Part shown: positions 19,034 through 26,520 of the stretch, in pieces
Numbering within the stretch: the first letter of the stretch is position 1
Layout of the letters: the number at the start of each line of letters is the position of its first letter
Source: Flavobacteriaceae bacterium
Lineage (GTDB): Bacteria > Bacteroidota > Bacteroidia > Flavobacteriales > Flavobacteriaceae
DNA: 54,893 bases
Assembly (NCBI GenBank): GCA_002862705.1
Contig: PKDU01000017.1
Coordinates: 1 to 54,893 of the forward strand
Direction: 5' to 3'
Notes under the pieces: model-generated
Databases searched by the model: none
What the model was told of the DNA's origin: nothing
The model's input: only the letters and a program-made list of their open reading frames with translations
Translations under genes and position numbers: made by a program

Positions 19034-19963
19034 CTAGTTTTTTTGAAAAAGTGAATCTAAAAACGGCTTGGTTTCAAATGGAATTAAATCATCCATACCC
19101 TCGCCAACGCCAATGTAGCGGATGGGAACTTCGAGTTCGTCAGAAATGCCAATTACGACACCCCCTTTTGCTGTACCGTCTAACTTGGTTAATATAAGCC
19201 CAGAAATAGCTGTGGCTTCTGCAAATAGTTTGGCCTGCATAAAGGCATTTTGACCCGTACCGCCATCCAATACCAACAAGGTCTCATGAGGTGCTTCTGG
19301 AATGATTTTTTTCACCACGCGCTCAATTTTAGCCAATTCCTGCATCAGATTGGTGTTGTTATGTAGCCGCCCTGCAGTGTCAATAAACAATACATCTACC
19401 TGTTCTTTCTTGGCGCGTTCAACGGCTGTAAATGCCACTGAAGCAGGATCGCTTCCTTCTTGTAAACTTACAAAAGGCACTTGAGCCCTTTCGGACCAAA
19501 GACGCAATTGATCTATGGCGCCTGCACGAAAAGTATCGGCAGCTGCAAGCATGACTTTTTTGCCTTGTTGGCTGTATTGATGGGCTAGCTTGCCAACAGA
19601 AGTGGTCTTGCCCGCTCCGTTAACACCAACTACCAATATGACCTGCAAGCCGTCCTGAGCGGTTGTTTGGGTAGGGCTGTTGTCGGTTACTAACGCAAAA
19701 ATTTCTTCATACAACAGCTGATCTAATTCCTCGGCTTTTATGAATTTATCTTTGGCCACGCGTTGCTCCAAACGATCTATGATTTTCTCAGTGGTGGCTA
19801 CGCCAACGTCGGAAGTAATAAGTATTTCTTCGAGTTCTTCTAAAAAATCAGTATCTACCTTGCTTTTTCCAAGCACCACTTTTTTAAGTCGTTCTGTCCA
19901 AGCCTTTTTGGTTGCCGACAGGCCAGATTGAAGTTTCTTAGATGATTTTGAAAAAAGCCCCAT
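19034..19963 (-). CDS. ftsY: Signal recognition particle receptor FtsY
   Basis: 309 aa GTPase that docks SRP-ribosome complexes at the membrane. It is the short form, with almost no acidic A domain. An N domain helical bundle (about 1-90) precedes the G domain: G1 GVNGAGKTTSVGKLA, DTAGRLHNN and TKLDGTAKGG, with the closing GVGEGMDDLIPF motif. Short FtsY is usual in Bacteroidota. It follows the rpmB-rpmG-DUF4295 genes, separated by an intrinsic terminator ending 27 nt before the ATG, so it is either partly read through or has its own unseen promoter. Confidence 0.97.
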   Translation of the reverse strand: MGLFSKSSKKLQSGLSATKKAWTERLKKVVLGKSKVDTDFLEELEEILITSDVGVATTEKIIDRLEQRVAKDKFIKAEELDQLLYEEIFALVTDNSPTQTTAQDGLQVILVVGVNGAGKTTSVGKLAHQYSQQGKKVMLAAADTFRAGAIDQLRLWSERAQVPFVSLQEGSDPASVAFTAVERAKKEQVDVLFIDTAGRLHNNTNLMQELAKIERVVKKIIPEAPHETLLVLDGGTGQNAFMQAKLFAEATAISGLILTKLDGTAKGGVVIGISDELEVPIRYIGVGEGMDDLIPFETKPFLDSLFQKN

Positions 19964-19989
19964 GGGTTAAAGGTACGTTTTGAGAATAA

Positions 19990-20015
19990 AAAAAGCCACA
20001 ACAATGTGGCTTTTT
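19990..20015 (-). terminator. Intrinsic terminator after the DUF4295 gene
   Basis: Perfect 11-bp stem AAAAAGCCACA / TGTGGCTTTTT around an ACAA loop. On the minus strand it ends in a run of U from the stem itself. It sits 20 nt after the DUF4295 stop and 27 nt before the ftsY start, and could act as a partial attenuator within a longer operon. Confidence 0.75.
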
Positions 20016-20035
20016 AAACGATTAAATGGTTGGTT

Positions 20036-20188
20036 TTACTTTTTAGATAACCAGTCGTTCACCAGTTCAGGTGCTAGAATGGTTTCTACATAGGTATATG
20101 CGCCTGTTTTATCGCTACGTACCATTTTGATGGCTTTCGTAAGACGCTTTGATTTTGTTTGTAAGGTTGCTACCGTTTTCTTAGCCAT
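20036..20188 (-). CDS. DUF4295 small basic protein (probable Bacteroidota-specific large-subunit ribosomal protein)
   Basis: 50 aa, very basic: it opens MAKKTVATLQTKSKRLTKAI and ends VNDWLSKK. DUF4295 proteins are encoded immediately after rpmG throughout the Bacteroidota. I recall, without certainty, that the Flavobacterium ribosome structure showed such a protein (named bL38) on the large subunit. Here the start is 2 nt after the rpmG stop and the gene ends the ribosomal-protein unit before a strong terminator, which fits a structural ribosomal role. The length and the MAKK start are typical of ribosomal proteins. Confidence 0.9.
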   Translation of the reverse strand: MAKKTVATLQTKSKRLTKAIKMVRSDKTGAYTYVETILAPELVNDWLSKK

Positions 20189-20190
20189 AA

Positions 20191-20373
20191 TTACTTGATT
20201 TCTTTGTGAACCGTCATGCGCTTTAGGGTCGGGTTGAATTTTTTAATTTCAATGCGATCTGGTGTGTTTTTTTTGTTTTTTGTTGTAATGTAACGTGAAG
20301 TACCAGAAAGACCAGAGTCTTTGTGCTCGGTACATTCCAAAATAACTTGAACGCGGTTTCCTTTTTTAGCCAT
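20191..20373 (-). CDS. rpmG: 50S ribosomal protein L33
   Basis: 60 aa ([20 protein letters not shown]...). Only one Cys is present, so this is the zinc-free (C-minus) form of L33. The core [24 protein letters not shown] is characteristic, where bL33 lies near the ribosomal E site. It is encoded 7 nt after rpmB and 2 nt before the DUF4295 gene, in the conserved flavobacterial rpmB-rpmG-DUF4295-ftsY order. Confidence 0.97.
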   Translation of the reverse strand: MAKKGNRVQVILECTEHKDSGLSGTSRYITTKNKKNTPDRIEIKKFNPTLKRMTVHKEIK

Positions 20374-20380
20374 AACGTGG

Positions 20381-20617
20381 TTATTTGATCAGACCTTGTG
20401 CGCGTGCTTCTTTAACAACAGCAGGCAAGCCCTTTTTGTTAATGGTTTTTAATGCCGATGTTGAAAGTTTTAGGGTAATCCACTTATCTTCCTCAACAAT
20501 GTAGAAACGCTTCTTGATTAGGTTAGCACCAAACTTACGCTTGGTTTTGTTCATGGCTTTCGATACGTTGTTGCCAACCATCGCTTTTTTACCAGTTAAT
20601 TCACATACTTTCGACAT
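20381..20617 (-). CDS. rpmB: 50S ribosomal protein L28
   Basis: 78 aa from [20 protein letters not shown]. The longest frame adds eight residues (MHPVKKDV), but it begins within the promoter: the -7 box TAAGTTTG covers 20639-20646 and the transcript would start near 20635. The ATG at 20617 is therefore chosen, giving the normal L28 N-terminus. It is first gene of the rpmB-rpmG-DUF4295 unit. Confidence 0.97.
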   Translation of the reverse strand: MSKVCELTGKKAMVGNNVSKAMNKTKRKFGANLIKKRFYIVEEDKWITLKLSTSALKTINKKGLPAVVKEARAQGLIK

Positions 20618-20638
20618 GACATCTTTTTTAACAGGGTG

Positions 20639-20679
20639 CAAACTTAGGAAAATATGGTGTGTTAAAAAAATTTTTTAAC
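20639..20679 (-). promoter_or_regulatory. Promoter of the rpmB-rpmG unit and AT-rich palindrome
   Basis: Minus-strand -7 box TAAGTTTG at 20639-20646. Just upstream, GTTAAAAAA/TTTTTTAAC forms an all-A/T palindrome at 20661-20679 touching the cinA stop. It could be a weak terminator for cinA or an UP-like element. Confidence 0.5.
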
Positions 20680-21929
20680 TAAAGTTCACATGCTAATTTG
20701 TAGTGCAACAACTCAAGTGCTTTATTTAGGGTTTTGCGCAAGTTGCGTTCGCGGTGTTTCCCAAAGATAAACGTCTCTACATATTCAATATTTGGAGCTA
20801 TAATGGCAATAACCACCGTGCCAATTTCCACATCTGACTCGCCTTGTGTGGGGCCAAAATTTCCAGTGGTGGCAATGGCAACATCTGCACCCGTTTGGCG
20901 AACAACACCCTTTGCCATGCTCAAAGCCACGGGTTCACTGACCACAGTGTGCTCTTCGATGTCTTGTTGCCGTACGCCCAACAACTGCTGTTTTACATCC
21001 GCAGCATAACTCACTACAGCACCCTTAAAGAAAGTAGATGCGCCAGGATGCTGTGTAAACAAAGCGGCTAATGCGCCACCTGTACAGCTTTCGGCCGTGG
21101 CCAATGTCCAACCTTTCTGGGTCAAGGCTGTTCCTATTTGCATTTCAATGGGTTGCTCGGATTCAAAACCTTTTATATGGTCACCTATAAGCGGATATAT
21201 GTCTTCAAATAACGCATCTATTTCATTTCGGAGCACGGCTTCATCTGTCCCACGTGCAGACAAACGCAAGCGCACCCGTCCAAGGTTAGGCAAATAGGCC
21301 AACTTAATGTGTTGGGGTAAGGTAGCTTCCCAATCGCTTATTTTTTCTGCAATGATGCTTTCACCAAGCCCATAAGTCATCATGGTCTTGTGCACACGAG
21401 CAGGCAAGGAAAAAGTTGCTTTTATTAATGGAATCAATTTCTCCTGTACCAAATGTTTCATTTCAAAAGGAACCCCCGGAAGGGACACAAATACGGTCTT
21501 TTCTTTCTGCATCCACATGCCCATGGCCGTTCCATGTGCATTAAAGAGTTGTGTACAGCTAGAAGGAAGCATGGCTTGCCCCCTGTTTAAATCGTTAACT
21601 GGCGCTTTGACGTATTTTCGGAACAACTCATCAATATGTGCCATCACATCTGGATAGAAGGTCAAGGTATCATCAAAATACGCGCACAACGTATGTTTGG
21701 TAATATCGTCTTTGGTGGGACCAAGTCCGCCTGTCATGACTACCAAATCAACTTGGTTTTGAGCCCTAGCAAACGCATCTAAAATAGCTTCTTTATTATC
21801 AGATATGGTATGTATTTGGCGTACTTCAATACCGATATTGTTAAGCGTCTTTCCAAGATAAGTAGCGTTGGTATCCACTACTTGGCCTATTAAAATCTCA
21901 TCTCCGATGGTAATGATATCTGCCCGCAT
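20679..21929 (-). CDS. cinA: CinA family nicotinamide-nucleotide amidase / competence-damage-inducible protein
   Basis: 416 aa, two domains. The N-terminal molybdopterin-binding-like (COG1058, ADP-ribose pyrophosphatase-type) domain starts MRADIITIGDEILIGQVVDTN and includes MTGGLGPTKDDITK. The C-terminal PncC amidase domain begins near residue 260, with ATAESCTGGALAALFT and ATTGNFGP. It deamidates NMN to NaMN in pyridine-nucleotide salvage. The start directly abuts the stop of the FAH-family gene, so the two are in one operon (E2, exonuclease, FAH, cinA). Confidence 0.95.
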   Translation of the reverse strand: MRADIITIGDEILIGQVVDTNATYLGKTLNNIGIEVRQIHTISDNKEAILDAFARAQNQVDLVVMTGGLGPTKDDITKHTLCAYFDDTLTFYPDVMAHIDELFRKYVKAPVNDLNRGQAMLPSSCTQLFNAHGTAMGMWMQKEKTVFVSLPGVPFEMKHLVQEKLIPLIKATFSLPARVHKTMMTYGLGESIIAEKISDWEATLPQHIKLAYLPNLGRVRLRLSARGTDEAVLRNEIDALFEDIYPLIGDHIKGFESEQPIEMQIGTALTQKGWTLATAESCTGGALAALFTQHPGASTFFKGAVVSYAADVKQQLLGVRQQDIEEHTVVSEPVALSMAKGVVRQTGADVAIATTGNFGPTQGESDVEIGTVVIAIIAPNIEYVETFIFGKHRERNLRKTLNKALELLHYKLACEL

Positions 21930-22541
21930 CTATTTGACGATTAAGGAAAAGACTTTTTGACCGTTTAGATGACCTTCCAGACGATCATGCTTAACAACCT
22001 GACTGACGCCAGCTGGCGTACCCGTAAAGATAATATCGCCTATTTTAAGCGTGAAATATTTAGAAACATATGCAATAATTTCGTCTATAGACCACAACAT
22101 CAGACTGGTATCTGCTGCTTGAACCTCTTCACCGTTTTTTTGAAGGGAAAAGGGAAGTTTACCCAAATCACCCAAAGTAGACTTGTCAAACCATTTGCCT
22201 ACAAATGCCGATCCATCAAAAGCCTTTGCTTTTTCCCAAGGCAGCCCTTTTGACTTAAGTTGCTGCTGAATATCGCGAGCGGTAAAATCTATTCCCAAGC
22301 CTATTTGGTCGTAGTATTTGTGTGCAAACTTGGACTGAATGTGCTTTCCAATACGGTTGATACGCACCAAGACCTCCACCTCGTGATGTACTTCATTTGA
22401 AAATTCAGGGATAAAAAAAGGAAGATTGGGTTGGGCTATAGCGGTATCGGGCTTGATGAAAATTACAGGTACATCGGGTCGAACATTATCTAGTTCGTCA
22501 ATGTGAGCTGCATAATTTCTACCAATACAAATAATTTTCAT
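21930..22541 (-). CDS. Fumarylacetoacetate hydrolase family protein
   Basis: 203 aa, the minimal FAH fold (as in YcgM/FAHD1-like acylpyruvases or oxaloacetate decarboxylases). Metal ligands are in EFSNEVHHEVEVLVRI. The substrate-pocket segment GIDFTARDIQ and the C-terminal GDIIFTGTPAGVS are clear. The start is the ATG at 22541 (MKIICIGRNYAAH), overlapping the exonuclease stop as ATGA; the 26-residue upstream extension lies inside the exonuclease frame. The exact substrate is not predictable. Confidence 0.93.
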   Translation of the reverse strand: MKIICIGRNYAAHIDELDNVRPDVPVIFIKPDTAIAQPNLPFFIPEFSNEVHHEVEVLVRINRIGKHIQSKFAHKYYDQIGLGIDFTARDIQQQLKSKGLPWEKAKAFDGSAFVGKWFDKSTLGDLGKLPFSLQKNGEEVQAADTSLMLWSIDEIIAYVSKYFTLKIGDIIFTGTPAGVSQVVKHDRLEGHLNGQKVFSLIVK

Positions 22542-23308
22542 GCGTTGTTCATGGTTTCTAAACGAATGGCCGTGAGTACCTTTTTGGTGTAGCGTGGGAA
22601 ATCTGCATTCAATAACCAACTGAAATAGCCAGGTTCACGTTCCAATACTTCAACCACTTTTTTCCCTTTGTGCTTTCCGAAGTTAAAAGCAGCGTCTCCG
22701 TCTGCATCCACGATAACAAAGCCTGCAAAATCAACGCTTTTTCTTCGTGTAGAGAAGGCACTTAGTTTGGAAACATCGTTTTCGAGTTCGTCGTATTTTT
22801 CAATTTGAGAATTCAACACTTCATATGTTGCGTTGGTATCGGCCTCAGCACTGTGCGCATTGTCTAAATCTTTTCCGCAGTAGAATTTATACGCAGCCGA
22901 CAAGTTTCGCTTTTCCATTTTATGAAAAATGGTTTGCACGTCTACCGTTAAATACTTTTTAAAATCCACATCAATTTCAGCACGTAACATCTCTTCCGCC
23001 AGCAGTGGGATATCAAAGCGATCGGAATTAAATCCTGCCAAATCGGACCCTTTAATCATGTTGTAAATATCTTTGCTCAACTGTTTGAATGTGGGCTCGT
23101 TGGCTACTTTTTCGTCTGTGATTCCGTGGACGGCTGTAGTTTGTGGTGGAATGGGCATTTCTGGATTTACCAACCATGTTTTGGATTCTTTATTGCCGTT
23201 TGGAAAAACCTTTAAGATGGATATTTCCACCACCCTGTCTTTGGCGACATTAACGCCTGTTGTTTCTAAATCAAAAAAACACAAAGGGCGTGTTAGCGAA
23301 AGTTCCAT
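22538..23308 (-). CDS. 3'-5' exonuclease (DnaQ/epsilon-like, DEDD family)
   Basis: 256 aa. The N-terminal exonuclease domain carries Exo I CFFDLETTGVN, Exo II GFNSDRFDIPLLAEEM and Exo III in NAHSAEADTNATYEVL, with the catalytic acidic residues present. A C-terminal ~60-residue module (FNFGKHKGKKVVEVLEREPGYFSWLLNADFP) is the FGKHKGK-type small domain found at the end of several flavobacterial DnaQ-like exonucleases. The start at 23308 (MELSLTRPLCFFD) is preferred; the longer frame overlaps the E2 gene. It begins 1 nt after the E2 stop and overlaps the FAH-family gene by 4 nt. Confidence 0.93.
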   Translation of the reverse strand: MELSLTRPLCFFDLETTGVNVAKDRVVEISILKVFPNGNKESKTWLVNPEMPIPPQTTAVHGITDEKVANEPTFKQLSKDIYNMIKGSDLAGFNSDRFDIPLLAEEMLRAEIDVDFKKYLTVDVQTIFHKMEKRNLSAAYKFYCGKDLDNAHSAEADTNATYEVLNSQIEKYDELENDVSKLSAFSTRRKSVDFAGFVIVDADGDAAFNFGKHKGKKVVEVLEREPGYFSWLLNADFPRYTKKVLTAIRLETMNNA

Positions 23309-23309
23309 A

Positions 23310-24659
23310 TTAAATTGTTTGCGTTTCGTCCCAGTTTTCAATGCGCTGCTTTAGGCGCAAGAGAAACATGCCGCCCATAGCACCATTGATGATGCGGTGG
23401 TCATAGCTGTGTGACACCATCATTTGCTGGCGTATGGCAATAACATCGCCATTTTCTGTTTCCAATACTGCAGCAACCTTGCGAATGGCACCCAATGCCA
23501 AAATAGCAAGTTGTGGCTGGTTAATGATAGGCGTGCCTGTAAGACTGCCAAACATACCTACGTTGGTTACCGTATAGGTACCGCCTTTCACATCGTCTGG
23601 GTTTAGCACATTGTTGCGTGCGTTTGAAGCCAGCTCATGTACTTTCTTAGCCAGTCCAATAAGACTTAGTGTGTCGGCCTGTTTGATAACAGGAACAATT
23701 AAATTACCATCGGGTAAAGCTGTTGCCATACCGAGGTTTATGTCTTTTTTCTTGACAATACTGGTGCCGTCTAGGGTAGCGTTCAACAAAGGAAACTCAG
23801 GAAGTAATTGTGCAACCAGGTGCAAGAATATGGGCGTAAAGGTTAGTTTAACTCCATGCTGCTTGACAAATTGATTTTTTACTTTTTCACGCCAATTCCA
23901 GAGCTTGGTCACGTCTATTTCAATAAACGATTGCACATGAGCCGAGGTTTTAAGGCTGTGCATCATGTGGTCAGCAATAATTTGTTCCATGCGCGTCATG
24001 GACACAACCTCGTCTGTAGGGCTTTTTATGAAAGATACAGGAGGTGTAGTAGCTGCAGTTGTAGCGTTTGGTGAAGCAGCAACTCTGGGCTGAGTACTTG
24101 CAGCATCAGAGGCTTTTCTGTTTTTTATAAAGGCTAAAATATCGCTCTTAGTCACACGGCCATCTTTCCCACTACCCGGAATGGTGGCTAATTCTTGTGC
24201 TGAAATATTTTCTTCTTTGGCAATATTTTTTACAAGTGGTGAGTAAAATCGCTTTTGTCCTTCAACAACGGGATTAACAGGCTTTATTAAGTCTTGCGCT
24301 TGATCCATGTATTGCTGAGGCGTATCCGCCACTTTTTCAGGCGCTTTGGGGGTCGGAGCTGCTGGAGCTGGGACTGCCTTTGGCGCAACTGTTGGCGCCA
24401 CGTCTTGCGCAACCCCCTCCGCTGTTTCGATTACGGCTAAGGGCGCATCAACACCAACAACAGCATTAACAGGATGCAGAATTTCTTTTATGGTGCCTGC
24501 GTATTCACTCGCAACTTCAGAATCAACTTTATCGGTTGCCACCTCTACTACAGCTTCATCAGCAGCAACAGTGTCGCCTACTTTCTTTAACCACTGTGTG
24601 ATGGTAGCTTCAGAAACACTCTCACCCATAGCGGGTAAAACAAGCTGATAACTGGGCAT
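23310..24659 (-). CDS. Dihydrolipoamide acyltransferase (E2) of a 2-oxoacid dehydrogenase complex
   Basis: 449 aa. The N-terminal lipoyl domain (1-76) has the lipoylation site VATDKVDSE. A Pro/Ala-rich linker follows (about 80-135). The E1/E3-binding domain (about 139-182, ...GRVTKSDILAFIKN) precedes the catalytic CAT domain (about 215-449). The active-site signature reads SYDHRIINGAMGG: His is kept, but the usual DHRxxDG Asp is Asn. Architecture suits branched-chain 2-oxoacid or pyruvate dehydrogenase; E1 and E3 are not adjacent. If branched-chain, it would feed acyl-CoA primers to FabH. It opens the E2-exonuclease-FAH-cinA operon. Confidence 0.94.
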   Translation of the reverse strand: MPSYQLVLPAMGESVSEATITQWLKKVGDTVAADEAVVEVATDKVDSEVASEYAGTIKEILHPVNAVVGVDAPLAVIETAEGVAQDVAPTVAPKAVPAPAAPTPKAPEKVADTPQQYMDQAQDLIKPVNPVVEGQKRFYSPLVKNIAKEENISAQELATIPGSGKDGRVTKSDILAFIKNRKASDAASTQPRVAASPNATTAATTPPVSFIKSPTDEVVSMTRMEQIIADHMMHSLKTSAHVQSFIEIDVTKLWNWREKVKNQFVKQHGVKLTFTPIFLHLVAQLLPEFPLLNATLDGTSIVKKKDINLGMATALPDGNLIVPVIKQADTLSLIGLAKKVHELASNARNNVLNPDDVKGGTYTVTNVGMFGSLTGTPIINQPQLAILALGAIRKVAAVLETENGDVIAIRQQMMVSHSYDHRIINGAMGGMFLLRLKQRIENWDETQTI

Positions 24660-24672
24660 TTTAATTTTTTTT

Positions 24673-24680
24673 CAAAAGTA
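24673..24680 (-). promoter_or_regulatory. -7 box of the E2 operon
   Basis: Minus-strand TACTTTTG, 13 nt before the E2 ATG, followed by an A-rich leader typical of flavobacterial translation starts. Confidence 0.5.
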
Positions 24681-24700
24681 CAAATTAATCGTGGCTTTCG

Positions 24701-25840
24701 CTATGACATAACAAGCACCTCACCCTTGGCATTACTGGATATGCTTCCCACGGCGTGGCTTTTGTCGGAACTCAAGAATTTATATGTAAATCCTTTGCCA
24801 TACTTTGCCATAAAATCAATGCAAGATTTGAATGAAATGGTTTCAGGGTCAAAGATAATTTCGGCATGACGGTTTCTGTGTTCCAAAACGCCATCTATCC
24901 CAGATGTGTGCATAAACAAAACGTTTTTGTTAACTCCTATTTTTAAATCCAATTCATCTGAAATCAGCCAATAACAGTAGGGAAGTTGTTTTCTCGTTGT
25001 TAACTGCGCCCCTCGCATGCGTTTTAAAAAGCTGAAGAGGTTGGTGGCTACCTTAATCCAAACCTTAACCAGGTTTGAAACGTGGAAATGCTTGTTGTAA
25101 AAATAATTCATGGCCTCACGGAACATAAGCTGGTAGGCAAAATCTTTTGGTGTGCTTTCACCCTTAAAGTGAATAGCCGTAATATCGGCATTGTAGTAAT
25201 TTTGTTGCCCCAACTGCAATGACCTATAGCTCAAATCAATATCGTCGGAATACATAAAGCAAGCTTCATCAAAGCCGTTGAGTTCACGATAATGCGCGGT
25301 ACGCATAAACATAAAAGCTCCGACCAATATATCTGTTGGGCCTGATGTGTTTTTTGAAAGGCGTAGGTTATAATATTTACCAAACAATTTGGGGGCTATC
25401 TTGTAGAGTCCAGCAACTTTAGAAAAAGCCACCGCTGGCGTTGGAACACCTCGTTTGGATTCCTTTAAAAAAGTACCTGAACCATCAATAAGCTTAGGGC
25501 CCATGATGGCTACCTGCCTGTTATTTTCCATAAAGGATATCGCACTGGTAAAGGTATCCTCCGCTACTATCGTATCGGGATTAAGAATACATAAAAATTC
25601 CCCTTTGGCCTGAGCTACGCCAATGTTGTTTCCTTTTGGGAACCCAACATTTTCGCTGTTGTTAATTTGTTTGACTTGCGGAAATTGTTGTGAAATCCAT
25701 TCAACACTCCCGTCTTCTGAAGCATTATCGACCAAGATGACCTCTGCATCCAAATCTTTTGTTGCAGCCAAAACACTCTGAAGACATACATCAATGAAGT
25801 ATTTTACATTGTAATTTAGGATAACAACGGATAACTGCAT
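24701..25840 (-). CDS. Family 2 glycosyltransferase
   Basis: 379 aa. The GT-A nucleotide-sugar domain opens MQLSVVILNYNVKYFIDVCLQSV, with VILVDNASEDGSVEW and ILNPDT in the DxD position. The acceptor half contains GAFMFMRTAHYRELNGFDEACFMYSDDIDLSYR, as in rhamnosyltransferase (WbbL/RfbN-like) enzymes of surface polysaccharide synthesis. Two moderately hydrophobic stretches follow, but no clear TM segments. It is directly downstream (2 nt) of recR and so probably shares its promoter. The sugar and acceptor are unknown. Confidence 0.92.
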   Translation of the reverse strand: MQLSVVILNYNVKYFIDVCLQSVLAATKDLDAEVILVDNASEDGSVEWISQQFPQVKQINNSENVGFPKGNNIGVAQAKGEFLCILNPDTIVAEDTFTSAISFMENNRQVAIMGPKLIDGSGTFLKESKRGVPTPAVAFSKVAGLYKIAPKLFGKYYNLRLSKNTSGPTDILVGAFMFMRTAHYRELNGFDEACFMYSDDIDLSYRSLQLGQQNYYNADITAIHFKGESTPKDFAYQLMFREAMNYFYNKHFHVSNLVKVWIKVATNLFSFLKRMRGAQLTTRKQLPYCYWLISDELDLKIGVNKNVLFMHTSGIDGVLEHRNRHAEIIFDPETISFKSCIDFMAKYGKGFTYKFLSSDKSHAVGSISSNAKGEVLVMS

Positions 25841-25842
25841 GC

Positions 25843-26460
25843 TTAGCTTTTCATGGAAATTTCAAAGGGAATTCGCTGACTGATGCTTCTTCCAAGTGTC
25901 AGTTCGTCGGCATATTCAAGTTCGTCACCAACGCCAATACCACGGGATATAGCAGAGAAGCGCAATTCAAATACGCTTAGCTTTTTAAAAATATAGTAGT
26001 TTGTCGTGTCGCCTTCCATTGTACTGCTTAGTGCAAATATGATTTCATCAATATTTTCTTGTTCCACTCGGGTTATCAAAGCGTCTATCGTAAGTTGTTG
26101 TGGACCTACGCCTTCCATGGGCGCAATTTTACCACCCAACACATGGTATAAACCTTTAAATTGACCCGTAGACTCTATGGCCATAACATCTCTAATATCC
26201 TCCACCACACAAATAATATTACGCTCGCGCATTGAGCTTGCGCAAATATTACATTGCTCCGCATCCGAAATATTGTGGCAGGTTTTACAATAACGTATTT
26301 GTTCGCGTAATGTTGCGATAGCAGCAGAAAGACGGGCGCTAAAATCCTTGGGTTGACGTAACAAATGAAGCACAATTCGAAGTGCAGACCGTCTACCTAT
26401 CCCTGGAAGTTGTGCAATTTCATCTACTGCTTTCTGAACTAAAGAAGACGGAATTTCCAT
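25843..26460 (-). CDS. recR: Recombination mediator protein RecR
   Basis: 205 aa from [15 protein letters not shown]. It acts with RecO (and RecF) to load RecA at ssDNA gaps. A helix-hairpin-helix region is near 10-40 ([17 protein letters not shown]). The C4 zinc finger is [16 protein letters not shown] (about 57-72). The Toprim domain begins [15 protein letters not shown], and the HPLGG-like motif reads [15 protein letters not shown]. The longer frame adds MYFWI, which lies in the promoter. A -7 box ends 4 nt before the ATG, so the message is probably leaderless. Confidence 0.97.
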   Translation of the reverse strand: MEIPSSLVQKAVDEIAQLPGIGRRSALRIVLHLLRQPKDFSARLSAAIATLREQIRYCKTCHNISDAEQCNICASSMRERNIICVVEDIRDVMAIESTGQFKGLYHVLGGKIAPMEGVGPQQLTIDALITRVEQENIDEIIFALSSTMEGDTTNYYIFKKLSVFELRFSAISRGIGVGDELEYADELTLGRSISQRIPFEISMKS

Positions 26461-26464
26461 GATC

Positions 26465-26507
26465 CAAAAATACACTATTTAAACAATAGTCACATACGCT
26501 ATATTTG
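26465..26507. promoter_or_regulatory. Divergent promoters of recR and the sodium:solute symporter
   Basis: TATTTTTG on the minus strand (26465-26472) serves recR, ending 4 nt before its ATG. TATATTTG on the plus strand (26500-26507) serves the symporter, ending 13 nt before its ATG. Neither has a convincing -33 TTG. Confidence 0.5.
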
Positions 26508-26520
26508 ACAAAAAAAAGAG

